Assembly (NCBI GenBank): GCA_036245525.1
Contig: BTPG01000006.1
Location: forward strand, 69,923,101-69,987,100
DNA from: Semisulcospira habei
Taxonomy: Eukaryota; Mollusca; Gastropoda; Semisulcospiridae
Reading direction: 5' to 3'
Length of the DNA: 64,000 nt
Shown here one piece after another: positions 1-10,731 of the stretch (its first letter is position 1; each line of letters starts with the position of its first letter). Position numbers and translations under genes: made by a program. The notes beneath the pieces were generated by a model. It was not told where the DNA came from. It saw only the letters and a list, made by a program, of their open reading frames with translations, and made no database searches.

Positions 1-142
1 GAGCAGCTCCGCCGTTATTTGTCAAAAGCCAATATGTCCATCTTTGGAGAAAAGCAAGATTGTCATTGTTACATAATGAAAATCTCGATTTTTCTAAAAA
101 AAAATGGACATAGGAGGCTTTTGTCAAATGGCGAGAGCAGCT
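1..142. repeat. Fold-back element, family B (copy 1)
   Basis: The two ends are an imperfect inverted repeat: ttgtcaaaagcc followed by atgtccat on the left is answered by atggacat followed by ggcttttgtcaaa on the right. The centre carries the family B core, gaaaagcaagatt then an inverted aatctcgatttttc. The same core recurs at 19133, 29089, 34173, 34588 and 40873. It looks like a non-autonomous DNA element; no transposase is present. The left end may run past the window edge. Confidence 0.6.
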
Positions 143-319
143 GCACATGATCGAAATATTATCCGCAAAACTCTGTCTCTGCAGTTATTTCAATTTGATG
201 AAAGCGGGGTTTTCATTGAAAAACAATGTTGGCTGATATTATTCGGTGTAAATATTTCGTTTGGCATCCTGTCTCGGAAGACAATGGAGTATATGCGCTT
301 GCTGGGTCAGTCACTGGAG

Positions 320-870
320 TGACCTCTCCAGGGCGCAAGCCTGGGCGAAGTGTATGGTGATCCTGGGGTGCCCAGTCGTCAAGATCCCCCTCTCGGCCTC
401 GCTGATGTATCCAAAGGAATGCAAAGCAGTACGTTTGGCACCAGTTTGGCTGCAGGAGCTGCCAGAACAGTGCGTGAATACAGGCAGCTGTCTGCCTTCG
501 GGGCTCCACTCCTGATTTGAAGGGTTTACTTCCCCACATTTGGCCGTTGGATCCAACCTGATCTCCTCCGTCCTCTAGCCGTTGGCTGTCAGAAACAGCT
601 CATCCGCCTAGTGGTGCAATGTGACCACCACCCCCTCACGTGGTTTAGCCCACCAGCTGAGGTGGTTTGCCAGGGTGTGGCGCTTGGAGCCAGCACGTGA
701 GAGATTAAGGAGATGGATGAGGACCAGTGATGCCCGTCCGTCCTATGTAGGACGCAGCTGCCGAACAGCAAAGGTGCTACCTCTATCCAGAGCCCGGGCC
801 CTACACCCCCGGTGTAAATATAGACTACCGGGTTATGACAACTAAAGGCAGTTATTACTGGAGTCAGAAG
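320..870. other. GC-rich unidentified segment, probably a fragment of a dispersed repeat
   Basis: This block is clearly richer in G+C than its surroundings and has short open frames in several phases, none with a domain I recognise. It has sharp compositional edges and no introns or signals that would support a host exon. A GC-rich leader also precedes the LINE ORF at 36900, but I see no convincing similarity between the two. A 5'-truncated retroelement leader is the most likely origin, held weakly. The flanks 143-319 and 871-1080 hold nothing I recognise. Confidence 0.3.
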
Positions 871-1079
871 TTAGAACATCAGTGCAAGCTGAGCAGTTTA
901 CCCGCCAGTATTAACCACGTACCCCACTGAAGAAAACCAGTTTTACTAGAGTATATCCTCTGAACAACTCAACGACAAGCCCTAACCCAAGCCGCCGGAC
1001 AGTAATACCGCGGCTAACGGGTTATTACAACTGTATAAAATAGTTATTAATGTATCAGCTGTCTATTCAAGCGACCACA

Positions 1080-3600
1080 ACTCAGATCTTTCTCTATCTA
1101 TCTCTATTTTCCTGGGGGGGGGCTACCAAAAAGACAACACACACACACACACACACACACAGGGTGCAATATTGACCTCATAGAGCTACCTCTCTACTGC
1201 GAGTATGCGCGCAGTCATCTATAAAGGGAGGGTGGTGCGGGTGTGAGAGAGAGCTTGTTAACTCACCACTGTTCAAAGATACTACCACACACTCTCTCCT
1301 CTCGAGTCTGTGTATATAAGGGGGGGAGGCACTCTCTACTCATACAGCAGAAGATTATCATGTACTCCTCACACCCTGACATCTCATATCCTCACACAAG
1401 AGTGATCATGATGTCCAGAAACAAACCCGCACCTAGAACTCTCACTATCTATCGAGCCGAGCTTCCACACTAATACCACATATCTCTCTCATATCTATAA
1501 CACACCACAGCGACGCGCTAAACACACACAAACAGCACCCACACCAAGAATACACTCTGATGAACAGAATAACGACACTACACCACTAACCTCACTCTCA
1601 CGCATTATACACATCTCACTCAGGCATATCTGACAAACACTCCCCTACAATAACTCAACTTCTCACACGTGAGAGTGTGATAAGATATTCAATACAGCAA
1701 AGTATACACACAAGCGTGGTGAATATTAAAGGGGCTGTGGATTCTCTATCTCTCTCTCTCTAAAGCACTCTCTAACGAAATATGAATGGGGGGGGCTTTA
1801 GGGGGGGGGGGTGGTGTTGGTGGTTTGGATTAGGATTTGTAAAATTGTAATTCGAGAGCAAACACTATCTCAGAAAAACAATAAAGTTACATCAGCTCAC
1901 AGAAAAAGAAAAATTGAAAGATTTTGGATGAGTAAACCTAATAAAGAAATGAGACAGTATCGCAAAAAGTTCCAAATTACAAAACTTCAACAAATTGATT
2001 CAGAATGAAAGTAAATATACACATAAATCATACCTAAGAAAAATAAGGAAAATTTAAATAAGAATAAAATATTGGAATAAACAACCAGCTCTAGATATCT
2101 CAAAAATAATAATCAAACAATAACTAAAAGAGAGCTGTACGACTACCGTCTTAGGGCTGCGAGAGTGTAGAGATGACTGTGAAGTTGAAGATGTAATTTG
2201 ACGAATAATTGAACAAAAAACTACGATGGTGAGAGGGTGAGTGTATGATAGTGTAGCTCTGTTATCACACACACAGAAAAGAGGAGTAGATAGTAGCTCT
2301 AGCACTTGATTGACACACTAGCGATCTAGCTAGAGGAGCGTGAGTGTGTGTTGAGTGAATATATCTTTCATGGGATATGAGCAAGAGAGGTATTTTGCAA
2401 AACTGCTGAACAAAGTAATTCGTTAAAAATTATCGTACTACTGACATAATTTCACAGAATTAATAATATTAAGAAAAAGCGATAAACACTAATTCTAACG
2501 AGCGCAGATACCACACTTCTAGTCGAGTATTCTCCTCTATCTCTAAATACTTATAACTACAACTCAATATAATTTTATAATAGTGGGGGTGATTTTATGT
2601 CATATGTGAGATAGGTAGGTGTAGATGTATTGGATTGGTATGTGATAATGTGTGGATTGGGGGGGATTTGTAGGGGGGGATGTGGGGAATTGGGAGTGAG
2701 GAGTATAAATGGGTTATGAGGGGATGTGAGTGTTGGTGGGGGGAGGGGATTTGGTGGGTAGAGATGTATGGGTTTTATAAAGAGGGTGGGTGATGGTATG
2801 TATGGTATTGGAGAGGTGTGGATCGTTATAGGAGGTAATAATACAGGTATAAATATATATCTCTCAGGGGTGAGGATGAAATAAAAGATACACATTGATC
2901 GCAATTGGGGGGAAAATGATTGATGGTGAGAGAGTGTGAGAGAGAGCGAGAGATTGTAGTCAGTATAAATACTCTAATGGTTAATAAATATATACAAAGA
3001 CAAACTCGCTATATTGCGCGTGCCATTATGGTGGAGGGGTGGAGGGTGGTAATTAATATGATGTTTTAATGATTTTGTTGTTGTGTGTATGTGATTTATG
3101 TATATGTTATGTGGGGGTTGTGGGGAGTGGTACAATATGTTCTGTTGTATGATTATATGATTAAGAGGGACCAAGTGAGTATGTGTTATTTGATTTTGTT
3201 CTGGTTTTTTTGGTATATTCGAGAGATGAGATTTTATATTCTGGTTGTGGATGACTATGAAGATTTTATAGGAGAAATGATTGTTTTTAGTGGGTGTTGA
3301 GTTTTCGAGAGAGATTGGAGAGTGTCTCTCAGTGATCATTAGTTTATCACAAGTTTTGTTTTAAGTCTATTCACACTATTAAAATCCAGGAATGTTAAAA
3401 GATACACGAAAAATTTATAAAGAAAAATAAAATGAGAATGAAGAATAGTTTTTATAATAATTTAACATTTTAAGTAGATAAAATGTCATTTTTACTCTAT
3501 ATTAATTGATAATGAGATTATTTCTTTCTCATAACATCACAATTCTATATTTTAGAAACATCTAATATCTAAGGGAGACACACACAAGGGGTTAAATGTT
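1080..3600. repeat. Degenerate low-complexity tract (CT/CA/GT/GA rich)
   Basis: A 2.5-kb stretch built from a limited vocabulary: ctctc, cacac, gagagtgtg, tatatct and G runs. It includes a short (CA)n near 1136-1161 and strongly GT-rich blocks at 2580-2850 and 3050-3300. It has no periodic unit and no gene-like frame; the open frames here are composition artefacts. It reads either as a very old decayed microsatellite cluster or as poor consensus over a hard-to-sequence simple repeat. Confidence 0.5.
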
Positions 3601-4025
3601 AACACACGCTTTTAGGGGTGGGATATGGGGTGGATGGAATAGATATAAAGAAAGCATCAGTAGGGAGATTACACGGGGTTGGTCTGGAATTGGTAGCAAA
3701 ATATATAAGAAGGGGGAGCACAATTGAGGAAGTGCCGCTGATGGTCGAGGGGTGGGGCGCTGGTGATGAGGGCACCAACAGAATTGGGTGCGGGAGACGA
3801 AAAAGGCACACACCAATATGACATGGGGAGATAGGTACTACTCTCGGCACACCTGGTGGATTTCTAAGGCAGATAACAAGAAAAATGGGCGGTAGCAGAC
3901 TAAAGTAGTTAAGAAAAATGGGGGGGGCAATGGAATGGCGCGGGAGAGTCACAGAAGGGAAGGGAGGAATGGAGAAGAAGTAGCAGAGATTACTGATGCG
4001 CGCGCTGAAATGATGGGTGAGAATC
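3600..4025. other. G/A-rich transition segment, no gene seen
   Basis: Purine-rich sequence with scattered G runs between the degenerate tract and the pure G/T tract. Short open frames exist on both strands but none has a recognisable domain. Confidence 0.35.
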
Positions 4026-4029
4026 TTAC

Positions 4030-4945
4030 ATTACAATGTGGTGGTTATGTGGGGGGGGAGGTGAGGTGAGGGGGAGGGTTTGGGGGTGGTTTGTGGGGGG
4101 GGGGGGGGGGTGTGGGGGGGGGGGGGTTGGTGGGGGGTTGGGGGGGGGGTGTGGTGTTGGGGGGGGGTGTTGTGTGGTGTTGGTTGTGTGTGTTGTGTGT
4201 TGGGGGGGTTGGTGGGGTGTGTTGTGTGTGTGGTTGTGGGTGGGAGTGTGGGGGTGGTGGGTGGTTGGGTGGTGTGTTGAGGGTGTGTGAGGTGTGGGTG
4301 TGGGGGTGAGGTTGTGGATGGGGGGGTGTTGTTGTTGGGTGGTGGTGGGGGTTGGGGGGTGGTGTGTTGGTTTTGGGTTTGGTGTGGGGGTTGGGGGGTG
4401 TGGGTGGGGGGTGGTGGGGGTGGTGGGTGGGGGTTGGGGTGTGGGTGTGTTGGGGGGGGGGTGGTTTGTTGGTGTGGGTGTGGGTGTGGTTGTGGTGGGT
4501 TGGTTGTGGGTGGTGGGTGGTTGTTTGTTGGGGGGTGTGGTGGGGGGGTGGGTGGTTTGTGGGGTGTTGTTGGGGTTGTGGGTGTTGGGTGGGTGTGGTT
4601 GGGGGTGGTGTGGTTTTGTGTGGTGGTTTGGTGGGTTGGTTTGGGGTGGGTTGGGGGTTTTTGTTGGGTGTGTGTGTGGGGTGGGTTGGTGGGTTTGGTT
4701 GTGGGGGTTGGGGGTGGGTTGTTGGTGTTTTTGGTTTTGTGTTGTGTGGGGGGGGTGGGGGTGTTGGGGTGAGTTTGGGGGGTTTGGTTGGTTGGTTGAG
4801 GAGAAGAGTGGTTGGGTGGTGTTGGTGGTTGTTTGGGTGGGGTGGTTGGTGGGTGGGTGGGGTGGTTGGGGTTGGTGGGGGGTGTTTGGTGGGTTGGTGT
4901 GTGGTGTGTTTGGTTGTGAGTTGGTGGGGGTGGTGGGGGATTTGA
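4030..4945. repeat. About 900 bp of almost exclusively G and T (+ strand)
   Basis: From about 4030 to 4945 the + strand is nearly free of C and A, with dozens of G runs of three or more separated by T or short GT linkers, including runs above ten near 4098 and 4120. The complementary strand reads as an open frame of Pro, Thr, His, Asn and Gln, which is a composition artefact and not a protein. The G-run density allows many overlapping quadruplexes. A collapsed or error-laden (GT)n/(GGT)n array is the simplest explanation; a genuine minisatellite is the alternative. GT-rich sequence tapers off to about 5160. Confidence 0.6.
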
Positions 4946-5223
4946 AGTAAGTTTTTATGTTGTATTGTTGGAGAGGGTTGGGTATGTGGAGTGGATAGGA
5001 TTTGGTTTGATGGAGAGGGAAAATGGGAGAGTGGGTGGAAAGATGGGGTGGAGGGGGTGGGATGGTTAGTAAGGAATAAGATATTGGTGTTGTGGTGTGG
5101 GGGGATGGAGTGTTGGTGAGAGGTGGTGGAGGAGTGTATAATAGAAAGTGTTTGTGAGTAGATTGGTATAGAGGCCTACAAAACACATTACAGGACATTA
5201 ACAGCTGGTGCAGTAACAATTCC

Positions 5224-5937
5224 ATGATCTTAAACCCTGCAAAGACTGAATGTATGGTTGTAAGTACCCGCCAAAAGCACCAGCTCGGCACTCTCTCACT
5301 CAGCTTGTCCCTTCAAGGCAAATCTATCAGCCAGGTAACGGAACATCGTCTTCTCGGCGTTACTGTAGATAACCAGCTTAAATGGCAATGCCATCTTAGT
5401 AATATATGTAAGACAATATCAAAGAAACTGTTTATTTTATCCAAGTTAAAACATATAGCTAATGTAGAAACACGAAAACAGTTCTTCAACGCCCACATCA
5501 GGTCACATATAGATTATGCTTCTACGGTGTGGGATGGCGCAAGCGAGGTCCAGTTAAAGAGACTGAACTCTCTTCATCGTAGAGCCGCGAAGCTTATCCT
5601 TTCAGACCCTAACTCAACAACGGATAATAAACTGAAAACCTTAGAAATTCTCCCCTTGAAAAAACATTTATTATACAATAAGGGAATAACGATGTTCAAA
5701 GTATTGAATAACAGACTCCCCGAGTATATAAAAAAAATGTTTTCCCTCCCGGCATCAACATACTCCAGATCAAGGAAGTCCATTACTGTGCCACGACCTA
5801 GAATCGATCTCTATAAGACAAGTTTAGCGTTCTCAGGTGCTAGCATGTGGAAAACATTGCCCAAACATGTTACAACATCAACAACGCTTTCGTCTTTTAA
5901 AACCGCTCTCTTCAAGTACCTCACCTCAGCATCGTAA
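5224..5937 (+). pseudogene. LINE ORF2 C-terminal fragment (RT thumb and C-terminal domain)
   Basis: The 237-residue open segment starts after the catalytic FADD motif. It opens with MILNPAKTECMVVSTRQKH, the conserved region after the RT palm, continues through HRLLGVTVDNQLKW near residues 41-54, and ends with a VPRPRIDLYKTSLAFSGA block near the C terminus. Open coding in the same frame continues about 22 codons upstream of the listed Met, so that Met is not a true start. The fingers, palm and endonuclease are absent, so it cannot be functional. Residue by residue it aligns with the last 235 residues of the 10732-13017 ORF. It is a retrotransposon remnant, not a host gene. Confidence 0.85.
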
Positions 5938-6043
5938 GATTTTCACAGCAACCTGCACTTGCAGTGTACGATTTTCCCCTTTCTAACTCTTCAATTCCGT
6001 TATATCTTCAGTTAATACAAGATGCTAATGCTGCATGTATTGT

Positions 6044-6047
6044 GTGT

Positions 6048-6141
<94 letters not shown>
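6044..6141. repeat. (TG)n microsatellite
   Basis: About 98 bp of uninterrupted TG dinucleotides inside the 3' UTR of the LINE fragment. Confidence 0.95.
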
Positions 6142-6144
<3 letters not shown>

Positions 6145-6434
6145 GTGCATGTGCTTGTGTTTATGAATGTAAGTATGAAGATTTATACCTTTACAACTGT
6201 GTGTATGTGTGAGATTTTCTATGTTTATTTCCGCTTTTTCAATGATTTCTTTTTTAAAAAACTTTATATTTCAATTTTTATTAGTTATATATTTAGTTTT
6301 TCCCAATTTAATGATAGTATTTTGTGATTTGTGCATTATATGTAAAGTAGATTAGCAACGGCAAGTTCGAAAAATGGTTTCACCAAAACTTTCACCGTTG
6401 TAAAATAAAGAATCATTGTCATTGTCATTGTCAT

Positions 6435-6660
<226 letters not shown>

Positions 6661-6911
6661 CACACACGCACACACATGCACACATTCTCTTTGGCTCGCA
6701 CACTTACTGACTTCGCAAAAGGTTCAGATGCAAAATCCATTATCAGGAAAATGCTGAAACGGCAGCAAACAGAAGATTCACGTCCTTTGTTACGTTCAGT
6801 GTAATCGATACCGCAAGTTACGCGTTCTAGAGAAAGAGTCAAACCTTCTAAGCCTTATAAACGTTTCCAAAAGGGCATAGGGTGTATTCAACAGTAAAGT
6901 ATTAAACAGGG
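6661..6911. other. No gene recognised
   Basis: A short CA-rich run at 6660-6690, then unremarkable A+T-balanced sequence up to the next fold-back element. Confidence 0.4.
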
Positions 6912-7090
6912 TTAACCACTTCACTGCAGAGATAAATTGAACACATTCCGACCGCAAGAGGCATGAGGATCCATGTCTCTTGCTGACACCAATTTGAATA
7001 CCTAATCTTGGAAGAATAGTGGCTTTGGGTCGTTGAGAGAACCCAGATTTCAGGAACAAAATGTAAGTACAGTCGCAGGGAAGGGATTAA
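6912..7090. mobile_element. TTAA-ended MITE, family A (copy with deleted core)
   Basis: It starts TTAACCACTTCACTGC and ends with cgcagggaagggattaa, whose reverse complement gives the same TTAACCC-type terminus. The palindromic core is reduced to a short hairpin at 6954-6983, gcaagaggc paired with tctcttgc. The right half keeps the family's conserved interior, a stretch resembling ggctttgggtcgttgag. Confidence 0.75.
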
Positions 7091-7148
7091 CAACACTCCT
7101 GATCAGTTACAATGTCATAAGAGAAATGAGAATAGAATCTAGATAGCT

Positions 7149-7365
7149 AACCACTTCAATGCCATGTGGACGCAGATTATGTTTCTGATATCTTCGTTAA
7201 GTGATGGCCAAACGGCCGCACCCGCGGGACCAAGAGGAATACGAATAGGTATCAGCAAGAGGCATAGATTCTCATGAGCCCCCGCAACCGCGGGGGCTCA
7301 TGAGAATCTAAGCCTCTTGCAGTTGGATTGCGTTTACTTTGCCCAGTGTCGAAAAGAGGCTAAGG
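7149..7365. mobile_element. TTAA-type MITE, family A
   Basis: The core at 7255-7320 is a 66-bp nearly perfect palindrome, gcaagaggcatagattctca paired with its complement around a cccccgc/gcggggg centre. The outer ends taaccacttcaatgcc and aaaagaggctaagg match the family terminus, although the TTAA itself has decayed at both ends. Confidence 0.8.
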
Positions 7366-7440
7366 TGTCTCTAGTATGGTACACGTGTACTGTATAGACA
7401 AGACACTGTACATAGCGGTAGCGAAACACGCCGGTGAAAT

Positions 7441-7790
7441 GGTTGGTTGTACATTGCTTAACGTCACGACAGCAACTAGACTTTCTCAGGACGTGCCTAC
7501 GCTGCTTGTGAAAAAAACAACAACAGAATATTGAATGTATGTCGCCAGCCGGTCTAGTACGCTAAATAAACCCAAGACCATTTAGCAACAAACATCCAAT
7601 ATCAAGAGCTACAGTAGGGAGAGTTTAAAAAAAGAAAAAATACAGGCGAATGGACCAAGGGTAGACAGAAACACATGCCCCATATTAGAGGGGAAAACCC
7701 ATCCATCCTGTGGGGCTGACCAGGGTGACCCTAGGAACTAAAAAGTAGTTAACCCCACCCAAGTCCCCCAGGGCAGACCCGGGTGGGGGG
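7441..7790 (-). repeat. SINE-like retroposon S1, copy 1
   Basis: About 350 bp, present three times in the window (also 7791-8196 and 17971-18342). On the - strand it begins with a CCCACCCGGGTCTGCCC-like GC-rich head and ends with gtacaa followed by caat-type repeats, the layout of a SINE or a short LINE 3' end. This copy lies head-to-tail with the next, which suggests tandem insertion at the tail. No coding capacity is seen. Confidence 0.65.
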
Positions 7791-8196
7791 TTTGATTGAT
7801 TGTACATTGCTTAACGTTCCGACAGCAACAAGACTTTCTCAGGACGTGCCTGCACTGCATGCGAAAAAAAACCACAACTAAACAGAATATTGAATGTATG
7901 TCGCCAGCCGCTCAAATACGTTAAATAAACCTATGACATGGGCCTAAATAAAACCAAGACCATTTAGCAACACATATCCAATATCAAGAGCTACAGGCAG
8001 CGCAGACAGTAGGGAGAGTTTAAAAAAGGAAAATACAGGTAAATGGACAAAGGGTAGACAGAAACACATGCCCCAGAATAGAAAGGAAAAACCCACCCTG
8101 AGGGGCTGACCAGGGTGACTCTGGGAACTAAAAAGTAGTTAACCCCACCCAAGTCCCCCAGGGCAGGCCCGGGTGGGGGATCCGGGTGGGGGGCCC
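7791..8196 (-). repeat. SINE-like retroposon S1, copy 2
   Basis: Directly adjoins copy 1 through a tttgattgattg junction. It differs from copy 1 by small indels, including an extra segment with gggcctaaataaaacc, so it is not a very recent duplication. The GC-rich head near 8150-8190 is partly duplicated (gggtgggg twice). Confidence 0.65.
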
Positions 8197-8470
8197 CGGT
8201 GGAATGGAAAAAGAAATAGTTACCGAAGAAACCGAAGTTAATAGCAGAGTGGAGGTTTGCGTATAAAGTAGCCCATAGTAGTAGCAGGCTTTCAAAAGCT
8301 TCAGCTTCCATCCCTGTGGCGCCTTGACCATTTTGAAATAGCTGGATATGTGCGGAGACACCTTCCAATGCAATGCAATGCAATGCAATGCAATACACAT
8401 ATTTTATTTCAAAGCCAAAATGACAAATTTCAGCCAATTGGTCTATTGCTACTGTAATGATTAACATTGC
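8197..8470. other. Unknown segment with a (CAATG)n pentamer run
   Basis: The sequence holds six tandem caatg pentamers near 8365-8394, followed by attttatttcaaagcc. Pentamer tails are common at the 3' ends of non-LTR elements, so a decayed retroposon is plausible. No recognisable protein domain. Confidence 0.4.
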
Positions 8471-8751
8471 AGTGTAGTTTTTAACATACCCCGTTAGTAC
8501 TTAGCGGCAAAATAAATTTTGCCAGTGCATTGTTTTTTAATTATTAAAAAAGCACACTTATACTTTAGTAATTAGCCAACATTCATGCATTTTTGAACAT
8601 TTTTAACCAATTAATTAATTACGTCCATTTAATCCGAAATAAGGTAAAGCCATACGTGTAAACGCAAATGAAATCTTTAAAAAGAAAGGGAAATAAAAAC
8701 GATTTGAATTTCCAAAAACTTCAGTAGCTGGCTTGAGCTTGCCCTTAGCAC

Positions 8752-8935
8752 CACGTGAATGTTCTGTGTTTATGTACAGTGCGTGAATGAATGCGCGTGA
8801 TTCGCGCGAGCGTGCTAGTTGGGTTCAGTTCGCGGCGACGCTTTGAGCCGATTTTCAATTGGAATAAAGCGCCTATTTAATGCGCTGATTTATTTATTTA
8901 TTCATTTATTTATTTATTCATTTTTTTGAAAGGCG
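8752..8935 (+). repeat. Retroposon 3' end S3 (gcgctttgagccgatt ... aaagcgc, ATTT tail), copy 1
   Basis: Shares gagcgtg, gttgggttca, gctttgagccgatt and taaagcgc, in order, with 55501-55684, and both end in A/T-rich simple repeats, here (ATTT)n at about 8888-8925. This is a typical retroposon arrangement, a conserved 3' region followed by a microsatellite tail. I infer a SINE or LINE 3' end. Confidence 0.6.
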
Positions 8936-8944
8936 CTTACGCCT

Positions 8945-9015
8945 AGAAATGACAAGTACAACACAATTTGATAAATAAATTGCGTTGTACTCGTCTTGTA
9001 GTTTCTTTCTCATTT
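8945..9015. repeat. Penelope-like inverted terminal segment (PLR), degenerate copy
   Basis: Two arms, gacaagtacaacacaattt and aaattgcgttgtactcgtct, form an inverted repeat, followed by gtagtttctttctc. The same arm sequence occurs in the 270-bp insertion at 25286-25555 and in decayed form at 41125, 46320 and 52030. Confidence 0.55.
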
Positions 9016-9106
9016 TTTCTTTTAATGTATTAAAAAAATATATTTTCATGCTAACCAGTTAATGTTGATAATTTCCTCTTTTGAAGAAAAGAGCGTTGTT
9101 TTCTGT

Positions 9107-9160
9107 CGCTACTGATGAAGATAAATTCAAAGCCAAAAATTTCGAAACCTAAATACACTT
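9107..9160 (+). ncRNA. Hammerhead-ribozyme-like core (candidate)
   Basis: Contains ctgatgaa, an interval whose ends pair weakly (aaatt with aattt), then cgaaacc. This is the order of conserved hammerhead core elements, CUGAUGA, stem II, GAAAC. It lies about 100 bp downstream of a Penelope-like terminal segment, a setting where hammerheads are known in Penelope-like elements and retrozymes. Stems I and III are not convincing by eye, so this is a weak candidate. Confidence 0.3.
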
Positions 9161-9249
9161 TGCCAACCTTTCTGTACAATTATGAAAAACTGTGTTTCGT
9201 GTTCAGTTTGCAACAAACGCTTTCATCTGAAACGAGAAGCCAAACAATG

Positions 9250-9420
9250 GGGACAATCAGACTGGTTTCTATTCAATGAAAAAAAGCCAGGATATGGCCT
9301 CTGTTTGCGTGGCGGTGACAACGTTTTGACAACAATTGGCAATCCCTCTACATGAGGCATAGAGCCGCATAAGCTTCTGTAGCTTAAGGGGTTCATGAGA
9401 ATTTACCTCTCTCGCTGGTG
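9250..9420. repeat. Strongly decayed family A element
   Basis: Fragments resembling the family A arms (atgaggcatagagccgcata on the left, gttcatgagaatttacctct on the right) flank a short gcttctgtagctt hairpin. It is recognisable only by comparison with better copies. Confidence 0.4.
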
Positions 9421-9486
9421 ACGATCTGGCTTTTAGGCCAATGAACCATGCTGAGCTGTTTGGAAGTGAAACAATTGTAATCGTCT

Positions 9487-9556
9487 GCAAGAGGCATAGA
9501 TTCTCAAGTGCCACTGCGACCGCAGTCGCAGAGGCTCATGAGAATCTATGCCTCTT
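9487..9556. repeat. Family A palindrome
   Basis: A 70-bp hairpin: gcaagaggcatagattctca on the left and tgagaatctatgcctctt on the right around a cgaccgcagtcg centre. The outer TTAA ends are not clear here. Confidence 0.7.
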
Positions 9557-10092
<536 letters not shown>

Positions 10093-10214
10093 TGAAATGA
10101 AACTTTATTTCTTTAACTGTGATTACAGTCTGCAGTATGCAGGCGTTGCACAGAAAGAAAGAGACAGACAGACAGACAAACGTAGACGGGCCGTGATTAT
10201 TCTGTCGTGTGAAT

Positions 10215-10216
<2 letters not shown>
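10093..10216 (-). repeat. Short retroposon 3'-end fragment
   Basis: On the - strand this ends gaaataaagtttcatttcat and then (TC)n, closely paralleling the ends of the two CR1/L2-like LINEs (aataaag, then an attcat-type run, then TC). Only about 120 bp is present, and it inserts next to or within the tail of the neighbouring LINE. Confidence 0.5.

Positions 10217-10296
<80 letters not shown>
10217..10296. repeat. (GA)n microsatellite at LINE 3' tail
   Basis: About 80 bp of GA. On the - strand it directly follows aataaagattcatcatcat, the 3' terminus of the LINE at 10297-17600. Confidence 0.95.
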
Positions 10297-10300
<4 letters not shown>

Positions 10301-10731
10301 GATGAATCTTTATTTATTCAGGATAAAGCTATTAGGCAACTCAATGCCTGTCTTACAAGCTGTCCTGTAAACAAACAACATAACAGGAAAATAAACATAG
10401 CATGCAAATAATAACAATAATAATAATAAGAAGAAGAAAAACTACGGAAAAAAAACAAACAAACATAATAGGTGAATCAATGAAAGGGGGGAAAAAAAAT
10501 CGTATTGGAGAAGTAGTAACTGCCACCAACACAAAAGTAAGAGAAATAAATGAGTGCATAGCATTAATATTATACTCAGCTAAGACAGTGTCAAAGAATC
10601 AGCAGCATCAAGAGCATATAGCGACACCGACAAGACCAAGGATTATCAGTTTACAAATGTAAGGAGAAAGAGAAAATACTTGACTTTCACGTGTTATCAA
10701 CAACAATACTCTGATATGGCAAACTGTGAAG
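10297..10731 (-). other. LINE 3' UTR with polyadenylation signal
   Basis: On the - strand, from the ORF2 stop through an A/T-rich UTR to tcctgaataaataaagattc, where AATAAA lies about 15 bp before the simple-repeat tail. It includes homopolymer-rich runs (near 10440-10500) and an ataataataa run near 10408. Confidence 0.7.

Noticed and set aside
4026..5291. A 421-residue Pro/Thr/His/Asn-rich open frame on the - strand and several Gly/Val/Trp-rich + frames
   Set aside because: They are forced by the nearly C- and A-free composition of the + strand; no domain or start context supports them.
7261..7320. Rho-independent terminator (GC-rich hairpin)
   Set aside because: The context is eukaryotic and the hairpin is the core of a dispersed MITE family.
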